This document shows positions 49,758 to 62,543 of a stretch of DNA of 64,000 nucleotides, piece after piece (the first letter of the stretch is position 1; the number at the start of each line of letters is the position of its first letter). Both the position numbers and the translations under genes were made by a program. The stretch covers positions 4,340,001 to 4,404,000 of the forward strand of contig NC_079887.1 in the NCBI RefSeq assembly GCF_029227915.1, read 5' to 3'. Source of the stretch: Hydractinia symbiolongicarpus. Taxonomy: Eukaryota; Cnidaria; Hydrozoa; Anthoathecata; Hydractiniidae. A model generated the notes under the pieces. It made no database searches. It saw only the letters and a program-made list of their open reading frames with translations, and had not been told where the DNA came from.

Positions 49758-51786
49758 ATGAGACTTGTAGTTTTCAAAAATGTTTTCATTTTTGATGAGA
49801 CGCTGAATAAAAGAAGTTTAATCGCCGGCAAACGAAAACCTGCGATTTCCCGTAAATCCCGGACTCGGCCCGTAAAGTCAAAAGTATACAAAGAAAGTAC
49901 CCAGGGAGTAAACTCATTTCCCAAACGATTTTTCAAATTATTTTTCCACCACTAAAACGCATGAGACTTGTAGTTTTCAGAAATGTTTTCATTTTTGATG
50001 AGACGCTTAATGAAAGTGGTTTAATCGCCGGCAAACGAAAACCCGTGATTTCCCGTAAATCCCGGGCTTGGCCCGTATAGTCGAATGTATACAAAGAAAG
50101 TACCCTGTGAGTAAACTCATTTCCCGAACGATTTTTAAATTATTTTTCCACCACTAAAACGCATGAGACTTGTAGTTTTTAAAAATGTTTTCATTTTTAA
50201 TGAGACGCTGAATTAAAGAAGTTTAATCGCCGGCAAACGAAAACCCGCGATTTCCCGTAAATCCCGGGCTTGGCCCGTTTAGTTGAATGTATATAAAGGA
50301 AGAGCCCAGGAAGTAAACTGATTTCCCGAACGATTTTTCAAATTATTTTTGCACCACTAGAACGAATGAGACTTGTAGTTTTCAAAAATGTTTTCCTTTT
50401 TAATGAGACGCTTAATGAAAGAGGTTTAATCGCCGGCAAACGAAAACCCGCGATTTCCCGTAAATCCCAGGCTTGGCCCGTATAGTCGAATGTATACAAA
50501 GAAAGTACCCGGTGAGTTAAGTCATTTCCAGAACGATTTTTTAAATTATCTTTTCACCACTAAAACGCATGAGACTTGTAGTTTTCAAAAATGTTTTCAT
50601 TTTTGATGAGACGCTGAATAAAAGAAGTTTAATCGCCGGCAAACGAAAACCTGCGATTTCCCGTAAATCCCGGACTCGGCCTATATAGTCAAAAGTATAC
50701 AAAGAAAGTACCCAGGGAGTAAACTCATTTCCCGAACGATTTTTTAAATTACTTTTTCACCACTAAAACGCATGAGACTTGTAGTTTTCAAAAATGTTTT
50801 CATTTTTGATGAGACGCTGAATAAAAGAAGTTTAATCGCCGGCAAACGAAAACCTGCAATTTCCCGTAAATCTCGGACTCGGCCCGTAAAGTCAAAAGTA
50901 TACAAAGAAAGTACCCAGGGAGTAAACTCATTTCCCAAACGATTTTTTAAATTATTTTTCCACCACTAAAACGCATGAGACTTGTAGTTTTCAAAAATGT
51001 TTTCATTTTTGATGAGACGCTTAATGAAAGTGGTTTAATCGCCGGCAAACGAAAACCCGTGATTTCCCGTAAATCTTGGGCTTGGCCCGTATAGTCGAAT
51101 GTATACAAAGAAAGTACCCTGTGAGTAAACTCATTTCCAAAACGATTTTTTAAATTATCTTTTCACCACTAAAACGCATGAGACTTGTAGTTTTTAAAAA
51201 TGTTTTCATTTTTGATGAGACGCTGAATAAAAGAAGTTTAATCACCGGCAAACGAAAACCCGCGACTTCCCGTAAATCCCGGACTCGGCCCGTATAGTCA
51301 AAAGTATACAAAGAAAGAACCCAGGGAGTAAACTCATTTCCCGAACGATTTTTTAAATTATTTTTCCACCACTAAAACGCATGAGACTTGTAGTTTTCAG
51401 AAATGTTTTCATTTTTGATGAGACGCTTAATGAAAGAGGTTTAATCGCCGGCAAACGAAAACCCGCGATTTCCCGGAAATCCCGGGCTTGGCCCGTATAG
51501 TCGAATGTATACAAATAAAGTACCCAGGGAGTAAACTCATTTCCCGAACGATTTTTTAAATTATTTTTTCACCACTAAAACGCATGAGACTTGTAGTTTT
51601 CAGAAATGTTTTCATTTTTGATGAGACGCTTAAGGAAAGTGGTTTAATCGCCGGCAAACGAAAACCCGTGATTTCCCGTAAATCCCGGGCTTGGCCCGTA
51701 TAGTCGAATGTATACAAAGAAATTACCCTGTGAGTAAACTCATTTCCAAAACGATTCTTTAAATTATCTTTTCACAACTAAAACGC
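49555..51786 (+). repeat. Eleven-monomer segment repeated at long range, copy 2
   Basis: Counterpart of 44075-46306 with the same indel at monomer 49961 (equivalent to 44481). Its differences include CCTATATAGTC near 50681 and TTACTTTTTCACC near 50749. The first four monomers overlap the preceding 1015-bp structure. Confidence 0.88.
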
Positions 51787-53613
51787 ATGAGACTTGTAGT
51801 TTTCAAAAATGTTTTCATTTTTGATGAGACGCTGAATAAAAGAAGTTTAATCGCCGGCAAACGAAAACCCGTGATTTCCCGTAAATCTTGGGCTTGGCCC
51901 GTATAGTCGAATGTATACAAAGAAAGTACCCTGTGAGTAAACTCATTTCCAAAACGATTTTTTAAATTATCTTTTCACCACTAAAACGCATGAGACTTGT
52001 AGTTTTTAAAAATGTTTTCATTTTTGATGAGACGCTGAATAAAAGAAGTTTAATCACCGGCAAACGAAAACCCGCGACTTCCCGTAAATCCCGGACTCGG
52101 CCCGTATAGTCAAAAGTATACAAAGAAAGAACCCAGGGAGTAAACTCATTTCCCGAACGATTTTTTAAATTATTTTTCCACCACTAAAACGCATGAGACT
52201 TGTAGTTTTCAGAAATTTTTTCATTTTTGATGAGACGCTTAATGAAAGAGGTTTAATCGCCGGCAAACGAAAACCCGCGATTTCCCGGAAATCCCGGGCT
52301 TGGCCCGTATAGTCGAATGTATACAAATAAAGTACCCAGGGAGTAAACTCATTTCCCGAACGATTTTTTAAATTATTTTTTCACCACTAAAACGCATGAG
52401 ACTTGTAGTTTTCAAAAATGTTTTCATTTTTGATGAGACGCTGAATAAAAGAAGTTTAATCACCGGCAAACGAAAACCCGCGACTTCCCGTAAATCCCGG
52501 ACTCGGCCCGTATAGTCAAAAGTATACAAAGAAAGAACCCAGGGAGTAAACTCATTTCCCGAACGATTTTTTAAATTATTTTTCCACCACTAAAACGCAT
52601 GAGACTTGTAGTTTTCAGAAATGTTTTCATTTTTGATGAGACGCTTAATGAAAGAGGTTTAATCGCCGGCAAACGAAAACCCGCGATTTCCCGGAAATCC
52701 CGGGCTTGGCCCGTATAGTCGAATGTATACAAATAAAGTACCCAGGGAGTAAACTCATTTCCCGAACGATTTTTTAAATTATTTTTTCACCACTAAAACG
52801 CATGAGACTTGTAGTTTTCAGAAATGTTTTCATTTTTGATGAGACGCTTAAGGAAAGTGGTTTAATCGCCGGCAAACGAAAACCCGTGATTTCCCGTAAA
52901 TCCCGGGCTTGGCCCGTATAGTCGAATGTATACAAAGAAATTACCCTGTGAGTAAACTCATTTCCAAAACGATTCTTTAAATTATCTTTTCACAACTAAA
53001 ACGCATGAGACTTGTAGTTTTCAAAAATGTTTTCATTTTTGATGAGACGCTGAATAAAAGAAGTTTAATCGCCGGCAAACGAAAACCCGTGATTTCCCGT
53101 AAATCTTGGGCTTGGCCCGTATAGTCGAATGTATACAAAGAAAGTACCCTGTGAGTAAACTCATTTCCAAAACGATTTTTTAAATTATCTTTTCACCACT
53201 AAAACGCATGAGACTTGTAGTTTTTAAAAATGTTTTCATTTTTGATGAGACGCTGAATAAAAGAAGTTTAATCACCGGCAAACGAAAACCCGCGACTTCC
53301 CGTAAATCCCGGACTCGGCCCGTATAGTCAAAAGTATACAAAGAAAGAACCCAGGGAGTAAACTCATTTCCCGAACGATTTTTTAAATTATTTTTCCACC
53401 ACTAAAACGCATGAGACTTGTAGTTTTCAGAAATTTTTTCATTTTTGATGAGACGCTTAATGAAAGAGGTTTAATCGCCGGCAAACGAAAACCCGCGATT
53501 TCCCGGAAATCCCGGGCTTGGCCCGTATAGTCGAATTTATACAAATAAAGTACCCAGGGAGTAAACTCATTTCCCGAACGATTTTTTAAATTATTTTTTC
53601 ACCACTAAAACGC
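51178..53613 (+). repeat. Six-monomer (1218 bp) tandem duplication
   Basis: Units are 51178-52395 and 52396-53613. Markers at 1218-bp spacing are AAATCTTGGGC (51883/53101), CAGAAATTTTTTC (52210/53428) and CTTAAGGAAAGTGG (about 51629/52847). The first monomers differ (GTTTTTAAAAATG versus GTTTTCAAAAATG), placing one breakpoint nearby. The unit is a close relative of the one at 45495-47930. Confidence 0.92.
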
Positions 53614-54628
53614 ATGAGACTTGTAGTTTTCAGAAATGTTTTCATTTTTGATGAGACGCTTAAGGAAAGTGGTTTAATCGCCGGCAAACGAAAACCCGTG
53701 ATTTCCCGTAAATCCCGGGCTTGGCCCGTATAGTCGAATGTATACAAAGAAATTACCCTGTGAGTAAACTCATTTCCAAAACGATTCTTTAAATTATCTT
53801 TTCACAACTAAAACGCATGAGACTTGTAGTTTTCAAAAATGTTTTCATTTTTGATGAGACGCTGAATAAAAGAAGTTTAATCGCCGGCAAACGAAATCCC
53901 GCGACTTCCCTTATATCCCGGACTCGGCCCGTTTAGTCAAAAGTATACAAAGAAAGAACCCAGGGAGTAAACTCATTTCCCGAACGATTTTTTAAATTAT
54001 TTTTCCACCACTAAAACGCATGAGACTTGTAGTTTTCAGAAATTTTTTCATTTTTGATGAGACGCTTAATGAAAGAGGTTTAATCGCCGGCAAACGAAAA
54101 CCCGCGATTTCCCGGAAATCCCGGGCTTGGCCCGTATAGTCGAATGTATACAAATAAAGTACCCAGGGAGTAAACTCATTTCCCGAACGATTTTTTAAAT
54201 TATTTTTTCACCACTAAAACGCATGAGACTTGTAGTTTTCAGAAATGTTTTCATTTTTGATGAGACGCTTAAGGAAAGTGGTTTAATCGCCGGCAAACGA
54301 AAACCCGTGATTTCCCGTAAATCCCGGGCTTGGCCCGTATAGTCGAATGTATACAAAGAAATTACCCTGTGAGTAAACTCATTTCCAAAACGATTCTTTA
54401 AATTATCTTTTCACAACTAAAACGCATGAGACTTGTAGTTTTCAAAAATGTTTTCATTTTTGATGAGACGCTGAATAAAAGAAGTTTAATCGCCGGCAAA
54501 CGAAATCCCGCGACTTCCCTTATATCCCGGACTCGGCCCGTTTAGTCAAAAGTATACAAAGAAAGAACCCAGGGAGTAAACTCATTTCCCGAACGATTTT
54601 TTAAATTATTTTCCCACCACTAAAACGC
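53411..54628 (+). repeat. Three-monomer (609 bp) tandem duplication
   Basis: Units are 53411-54019 and 54020-54628. Both contain CAGAAATTTTTTC (53428/54037), CTTAAGGAAAGTGG with AAATTACCC, and ACGAAATCCC with CCCTTATATCC. The first monomer of unit 1 is also the last of the 1218-bp duplication, so the two events overlap. GTCGAATTTATAC near 53536 is private to unit 1. Confidence 0.92.
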
Positions 54629-55845
54629 ATGAAACTTGTAGATTTTAAAAATGTTTTCATTTTTGATGAGACGCTGAATAAAAGAAGTTTAATCACCGGC
54701 AAACGAAAACCCGCGACTTCCCGTAAATCCCGGATTCGGCCCGTATAGTCAAAAGTATACAAAGAAAGTACCCAGGGAGTAAACTCATTTCCCGAACGAT
54801 TTTTTAAATTATTTTTCCACCACTAAAACGCATGAGACTTGTAGTTTTCAGAAATGTTTTCATTTTTGATGAGACGCTTAATGAAAGAGGTTTAATCGCC
54901 GGAAAACGAAAACCCGCGATTTCCCGGAAATCCCGGACTCGGCCCGTAAAGTCAAAAGTATACAAAGAAAGCACCCAGGAAGTAAACTCATTTCCCAAAC
55001 GATTTTTTAAATTATTTTTCCACCACTAAAACGCATGAGACTTGTAGTTTTCAAAAATGTTTTCATTTTTGATGAGACGCTGAATAAAAGAAGTTTAATC
55101 GCCGGCAAACGAAATCCCGCGACTTCCCTTATATCCCGGACTCGGCCCGTTTAGTCAAAAGTATACAAAGAAAGAACCCAGGGAGTAAACTCATTTCCCG
55201 AACGATTTTTTAAATTATTTTCCCACCACTAAAACGCATGAAACTTGTAGATTTTAAAAATGTTTTCATTTTTGATGAGACGCTGAATAAAAGAAGTTTA
55301 ATCACCGGCAAACGAAAACCCGCGACTTCCCGTAAATCCCGGATTCGGCCCGTATAGTCAAAAGTATACAAAGAAAGTACCCAGGGAGTAAACTCATTTC
55401 CCGAACGATTTTTTAAATTATTTTTCCACCACTAAAACGCATGAGACTTGTAGTTTTCAGAAATGTTTTCATTTTTGATGAGACGCTTAATGAAAGAGGT
55501 TTAATCGCCGGAAAACGAAAACCCGCGATTTCCCGGAAATCCCGGACTCGGCCCGTAAAGTCAAAGTATACAAAGAAAGCACCCAGGGAGTAAACTCATT
55601 TCCCAAACGATTTTTTAAATTATTTTTCCACCACTAAAACGCATGAGACTTGTAGTTTTCAAAAATGTTTTCATTTTTGATGAGACGCTGAATAAAAGAA
55701 GTTTAATCTCCGGCAAACGAAATCCCGCGACTTCCCTTATATCCCGGACTCGGCCCGTTTAGTCAAAAGTATACAAAGAAAGAACCCAGGGAGTAAACTC
55801 ATTTCCCGAACGATTTTTTAAATTTTTTTTCCACCACTAAAACGC
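54629..55845 (+). repeat. Three-monomer tandem duplication (609 and 608 bp)
   Basis: Units are 54629-55237 and 55238-55845. Each has a CATGAAACTTG monomer, a GGAAAACG monomer and an ACGAAATCCC monomer. The second unit is one base short because the monomer at 55441 reads GTCAAAGTATAC. AATCTCCGG near 55705 is private to it. Confidence 0.9.
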
Positions 55846-57468
55846 ATGAGACTTGTAGTTTTCAGAAATGTTTTCATTTTTGATGAGACGCTTAATGAAA
55901 GAGGTTTAATCGCCGGAAAACGAAAACCCGCGATTTCCCGGAAATCCCGGACTCGGCCCGTAAAGTCAAAAGTATACAAAGAAAGTACCCAGGGAGTAAA
56001 CTCATTTCCCAAACGATTTTTTAAATTATTTTTCCACCACTAAAACGCATGAGACTTGTAGTTTTTAAAAATGTTTTCATTTTTGATGAGACGCTGAATA
56101 AAAGACGTTTAATCGCCGGCAAATGAAAACCTGCGATTTCCCGTAAATCCAGGACTCGGCCCGTAAAGTCAAAAGTATACAAAGAAAGTACCCAGGGAGT
56201 AAACTCATTTCCCAAACGATTTTTTAAATTATTATTTCACCACTAAAGCCCATGAGACTTGTAGTTTTCAGAAATGTTTTCATTTTTGATAAAACGCTTA
56301 ATGAAAGTGGTTTAATCGCCGGCAAACGAAAACCCGTGATTTTCCGTAAATCCCGGGCTTGGCCCGTATAGTCGAATGTATACAAAGAAAGTACCCTGTG
56401 AGTAAACTCATTTCCAAAACGATTTTTTAAATTATCTTTTCACCACTAAAACGCATGAGACTTGTAGTTTTCAAAAATGTTTTCGTTTTTGATGAGACGC
56501 TGAATAAAAGAAGTTTAATCACCGGCAAACGAAAAACCGCGACTTCCCGTAAATCCCGGACTCGGAACGTATAGTCAAAAGTATACAAAGAAAGAACCCA
56601 GGGAGTAAACTCATTTCCCGAACGATTTTTTAAATTATTTTTCCACCACTAAAACGCATGAGACTTGTAGTTTTTAGAAATGTTTTCATTTTTGATGAGA
56701 CACTTAATGAAAGTGGTTTAATCGCCGGCAAACGAAAACCTGCGATTTCCCGTAAATCCCGGACTCGGCCCGTAAAGTCAAAAGTATACAAAGAAAGTAC
56801 CCAGGGAGTAAACTCATTTCCCAAACGATTTTTTAAATTATTTTTCCACCACTAAAACGCATGAGACTTGTAGTTTTCAGAAATGTTTTCATTTTTGATG
56901 AGACGCTTAATGAAAGTGGTTTAATCGCCGGCAAACGAAAACCCGTGATTTCCCGTAAATTCCGGGCTTGGCCCGTATAGTCGAATGTATACAAAGAAAG
57001 TACCCTGTGAGTAAACTCATTTCCAAAACGATTTTTTAAATTATCTTTTCACCACTAAAACGCATGAGATTTGTAGATTCAAAAATGTTTTCATTTTTAA
57101 TGAGACGCTGAATAAAAGAAGTTTAATCACCGGCAAACGAAAATCCGCGACTTCCCGTAAATCCCGGACTCGGCCCGTATAGTCAAAAGTATACAAAGAA
57201 AGAACCCAGGGAGTAAACTCATTTCCCGAACGATTTTTTAAATTATTTTTCCACCACTAAAACGCATGAGACTTGTAGTTTTCAAAAATGTTTTCATTTT
57301 TAATGAGACGCTGAATTAAAGAAGTTTAATCGCCGGCAAACGAAAACCCGCGATTTCCCGTAAATCCCGGGCTTGGCCCGTTTAGTTGAATGTACATAAA
57401 GAAAGTACCCAGGGAGTAAACTGACTTCCCGAACGATTTTTCAAATTATTTTTGCACCACTAAAACGC
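55846..57468 (+). repeat. Eight-monomer segment, counterpart of 62138-63760
   Basis: The segment from 55846 recurs from 62138 (offset 6292). Markers are AAAGACGTTTAATC, CATGAGAC preceded by AAAGCC with GATAAAACGC and TGATTTTCCG, TTTTCGTTTTTG (56480/63178) and GTAGATTCAAAAATG (57072/63567). The later copy has two extra copies of the 56252 monomer and lacks the 56658 monomer. The GTAGATTC monomer (57064) is 202 bp, as is its counterpart at 63559. Confidence 0.9.
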
Positions 57469-59498
57469 ATGAGACTTGTAGTTTTCAAAAATGTTTTCAT
57501 TTTTGATGAGACGCTGAATAAAAGAAGTTTAATCGCCGGCAAACGAAAACCTGCGATTTCCCGTAAATCCCGGACTCGGCCCGTAAAGTCAAAAGTATAC
57601 AAAGAAAGTACCCAGGGAGTAAACTCATTTCCCAAACGAATTTTTAAATTACTTTTCCACCACTAAAACGCATGAGAATTGTAGTTTTCAGAAATGTTTT
57701 CATTTTTGATGAGACGCTTAATGAAAGTGGTTTAATCGCCGGCAAACGAAAACCCGTGATTTCCCGTAAATCCCGGGCTTGGCCCGTATAGTCGAATGTA
57801 TACAAAGAAAGTACCCTGTGAGTAAACTCATTTCCCGAACGATTTTTAAATTATTTTTCCACCACTAAAACGCATGAGACTTGTAGTTTTTAAAAATGTT
57901 TTCATTTTTAATGAGACGCTGAATTAAAGAAGTTTAATCGCCGGCAAACGAAAACCCGCGATTTCCCGTAAATCCCGGGCTTGGCCCGTTTAGTTGAATG
58001 TATATAAAGAAAGTACCCAGGAAGTAAACTGATTTCCCGAACGATTTTTCAAATTATTTTTGCACCACTAGAACGAATGAGACTTGTAGTTTTCAAAAAT
58101 GTTTTCATTTTTAATGAGACGCTTAATGAAAGAGGTTTAATCGCCGGCAAACGAAAACCCGCGATTTCCCGTAAATCCCAGGCTTGGCTCGTATAGTCGA
58201 ATGTATACAAAGAAAGTACCCGGTGAGTTAAGTCACTTCAAGAACGATTTTTTAAATTATCTTTTCACCACTATAACGCATGAGACTTGTAGTTTTCAAA
58301 AATGTTTTCATTTTTGATGAGACGCTGAATAAAAGAAGTTTAATCGCCGGCAAACGAAAACCTGCGATTTCCCGTAAATCCCGGACTCGGCCCATATAGT
58401 CAAAAGTATACAAAGAAAGTACCCAGGGAGTAAACTCATTTCCCGAACGATTTTTTAAATTATTTTTTCACCACTAAAACGCATGAGACTTGTAGTTTTC
58501 AAAAATTTTTTCATTTTTGATGAGACGCTGAATAAAAGAAGTTTAATCGCCGGCAAACGAAAACCTGCGATTTCCCGTAAATCTCGGACTCGGCCCGTAA
58601 AGTCAAAAGTATACAAAGAAAGTACCCAGGGAGTAAACTCATTTCCCAAACGATTTTTTTAAATTATTTTTCCACCACTAAAACGCATGAGACTTGTAGT
58701 TTTCAAAAATGTTTTCATTTTTGATGAGACGCTTAATGAAAGTGGTTTAATCGCCGGCAAACGAAAACCCGTGATTTCCCGTAAATCTTGGGCTTGGCCC
58801 GTATAGTCGAATGTATACAAAGAAAGTACCCTGTGAGTAAACTCATTTCCAAAACGATTTTTTAAATTATCTTTTCACCACTAAAACGCATGAGACTTGT
58901 AGTTTTTAAAAATGTTTTCATTTTTGATGAGACGCTGAATAAAAGAAGTTTAATCACCGGCAAACGAAAACCCGCGACTTCCCGTAAATCCCGGACTCGG
59001 CCCGTATAGTCAAAAGTATACAAAGAAAGAACCCAGGGAGTAAACTCATTTCCCGAACGATTTTTTAAATTATTTTTCCACCACTAAAACGCATGAGACT
59101 TGTAGTTTTCAGAAATGTTTTCATTTTTGATGAGACGCTTAATGAAAGAGGTTTAATCGCCGGCAAACGAAAACCCGCGATTTCCCGGAAATCCCGGGCT
59201 TGGCCCGTATAGTCGAATGTATACAAATAAAGTACCCAGGGAGTAAACTCATTTCCCGAACGATTTTTTAAATTATTTTTTCACCACTAAAACGCATGAG
59301 ACTTGTAGTTTTCAGAAATGTTTTCATTTTTGATGAGACGCTTAAGGAAAGTGGTTTAATCGCCGGCAAACGAAAACCCGTGATTTCCCGTAAATCCCGG
59401 GCTTGGCCCGTATAGTCGAATGTATACAAAGAAATTACCTTGTGAGTAAACTCATTTCCAAAACGATTCTTTAAATTATCTTTTCACAACTAAAACGC
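57469..59498 (+). repeat. Ten-monomer segment repeated at long range, copy 3
   Basis: Third copy of the segment at 44278-46306 and 49758-51786. It keeps the one-T deletion in monomer 57672 but adds a T in monomer 58483 (204 bp). It also has the private changes GAGAATTG at 57674, CACTATAACGC near 58269 and TTACCTTGTGAG near 59435. Confidence 0.88.
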
Positions 59499-62340
59499 AT
59501 GAGACTTGTAGTTTTCAAAAATGTTTTCATTTTTGATGAGACGCTGAATAAAAGAAGTTTAATCGCCGGCAAACGAAATCCCGCGACTTCCCTTATATCC
59601 CGGACTCGGCCCGTTTAGTCAAAAGTATACAAAGAAAGAACCCAGGGAGTAAACTCATTTCCCGAACGATTTTTTAAATTATTTTCCCACCACTAAAACG
59701 CATGAAACTTGTAGATTTTAAAAATGTTTTCATTATTGATGAGACGCTGAATAAAAGAAGTTTAATCACCGGCAAACGAAAACCCGCGACTTCCCGTAAA
59801 TCCCGGATTCGGCCCGTATAGTCAAAAGTATACAAAGAAAGTACCCAGGGAGTAAACTCATTTCCCGAACGATTTTTTAAATTATTTTTCCACCACTAAA
59901 ACGCATGAGACTTGTAGTTTTCAGAAATGTTTTCATTTTTGATGAGACGCTTAATGAAAGAGGTTTAATCGCCGGAAAACGAAAACCCGCGATTTCCCGG
60001 AAATCCCGGACTCGGCCCGTAAAGTCAAAAGTATACAAAGAAAGCACCCAGGGAGTAAACTCATTTCCCAAACGATTTTTTAAATTATTTTTCCACCACT
60101 AAAACGCATGAGACTTGTAGTTTTCAAAAATGTTTTCATTTTTGATGAGACGCTGAATAAAAGAAGTTTAATCGCCGGCAAACGAAATCCCGCGACTTCC
60201 CTTATATCCCGGACTCGGCCCGTTTAGTCAAAAGTATACAAAGAAAGAACCCAGGGAGTAAACTCATTTCCCGAACGATTTTTTAAATTATTTTCCCACC
60301 ACTAAAACGCATGAAACTTGTAGATTTTAAAAATGTTTTCATTTTTGATGAGACGCTGAATAAAAGAAGTTTAATCACCGGCAAACGGAAACCCGCGACT
60401 TCCCGTAAATCCCGGATTCGGCCCGTATAGTCAAAAGTATACAAAGAAAGTACCCAGGGAGTAAACTCATTTCCCGAACGATTTTTTAAATTTTTTTTCC
60501 ACCACTAAAACGCATGAGACTTGTAGTTTTCAGAAATGTTTTCATTTTTGATGAGACGCTTAATGAAAGAGGTTTAATCGCCGGAAAACGAAAACCCGCG
60601 ACTTCCCGTAAATCCCGGACTCGGCCCGTATAGTCAAAAGTATACAAAGAAAGAACCCAGGGAGTAAACTCATTTCCCGAACGATTTTTTAAATTATTTT
60701 TCCACCACTAAAACGCATGAGACTTGTAGTTTTCAGAAATGTTTTCATTTTTGATGAGACGCTTAATGAAAGAGGTTTAATCGCCGGCAAACGAAAACCC
60801 GCGATTTCCCGGAAATCCCGGGCTTGGCCCGTATAGTCGAATGTATACAAATAAAGTACCCAGGGAGTAAACTCATTTCCCGAACGATTTTTTAAATTAT
60901 TTTTTAACCACTAAAACGCATGAGACTTGTAGTTTTCAGAAATGTTTTCATTTTTGATGAGACGCTTAAGGAAAGTGGTTTAATCGCCGGCAAACGAAAA
61001 CCCGTGATTTCCCGTAAATCCCGGGCTTGGCCCGTATAGTCGAATGTATACAAAGAAATTACCCTGTGAGTAAACTCATTTCCAAAACGATTCTTTAAAT
61101 TATCTTTTCACAACTAAAACGCATGAGACTTGTAGTTTTCAAAAATGTTTTCATTTTTGATGAGACGCTGAATAAAAGAAGTTTAATCGCCGGCAAACGA
61201 AATCCCGCGACTTCCCTTATATCCCGGACTCGGCCCGTTTAGTCAAAAGTATACAAAGAAAGAACCCAGGGAGTAAACTCATTTCCCGAACGATTTTTTA
61301 AATTATTTTCCCACCACTAAAACGCATGAAACTTGTAGATTTTAAAAATGTTTTCATTTTTGATGAGACGCTGAATAAAAGAAGTTTAATCACCGGCAAA
61401 CGAAAACCCGCGACTTCCCGTAAATCCCGGATTCGGCCCGTATAGTCAAAAGTATACAAAGAAAGTACCCAGGGAGTAAACTCATTTCCCGAACGATTTT
61501 TTAAATTATTTTTCCACCACTAAAACGCATGAGACTTGTAGTTTTCAGAAATGTTTTCATTTTTGATGAGACGCTTAATGAAAGAGGTTTAATCGCCGGA
61601 AAACGAAAACCCGCGATTTCCCGGAAATCCCGGACTCGGCCCGTAAAGTCAAAAGTATACAAAGAAAGCACCCAGGGAGTAAACTCATTTCCCAAACGAT
61701 TTTTTAAATTATTTTTCCACCACTAAAACGCATGAGACTTGTAGTTTTCAAAAATGTTTTCATTTTTGATGAGACGCTGAATAAAAGAAGTTTAATCGCC
61801 GGCAAACGAAATCCCGCGACTTCCCTTATATCCCGGACTCGGCCCGTTTAGTCAAAAGTATACAAAGAAAGAACCCAGGGAGTAAACTCATTTCCCGAAC
61901 GATTTTTTAAATTATTTTCCCACCACTAAAACGCATGAAACTTGTAGATTTTAAAAATGTTTTCATTTTTGATGAGACGCTGAATAAAAGAAGTTTAATC
62001 ACCGGCAAACGGAAACCCGCGACTTCCCGTAAATCCCGGATTCGGCCCGTATAGTCAAAAGTATACAAAGAAAGTACCCAGGGAGTAAACTCATTTCCCG
62101 AACGATTTTTTAAATTTTTTTTCCACCACTAAAACGCATGAGACTTGTAGTTTTCAGAAATGTTTTCATTTTTGATGAGACGCTTAATGAAAGAGGTTTA
62201 ATCGCCGGAAAACGAAAACCCGCGATTTCCCGGAAATCCCGGACTCGGCCCGTAAAGTCAAAAGTATACAAAGAAAGTACCCAGGGAGTAAACTCATTTC
62301 CCAAACGATTTTTTAAATTATTTTTCCACCACTAAAACGC
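59093..62340 (+). repeat. Eight-monomer (1624 bp) tandem duplication
   Basis: Units are 59093-60716 and 60717-62340. Seven monomers match through. The eighth (60514 versus 62138) matches only up to GGAAAACGAAAACCCGCGA, then unit 1 reads CTTCCCGTAAATC and unit 2 reads TTTCCCGGAAATC. AACGGAAACCC and TTTAAATTTTTTTTCC occur in both. The tract in monomer 60514 after about 60600 matches monomer 58890, identifying the exchange junction. Confidence 0.93.
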
Positions 62341-62543
62341 ATGAGACTTGTAGTTTTTAAAAATGTTTTCATTTTTGATGAGACGCTGAATAAAAGACGT
62401 TTAATCGCCGGCAAATGAAAACCTGCGATTTCCCGTAAATCCAGGACTCGGCCCGTAAAGTCAAAAGTATACAAAGAAAGTACCCAGGGAGTAAACTCAT
62501 TTCCCAAACGATTTTTTAAATTATTATTTCACCACTAAAGCCC

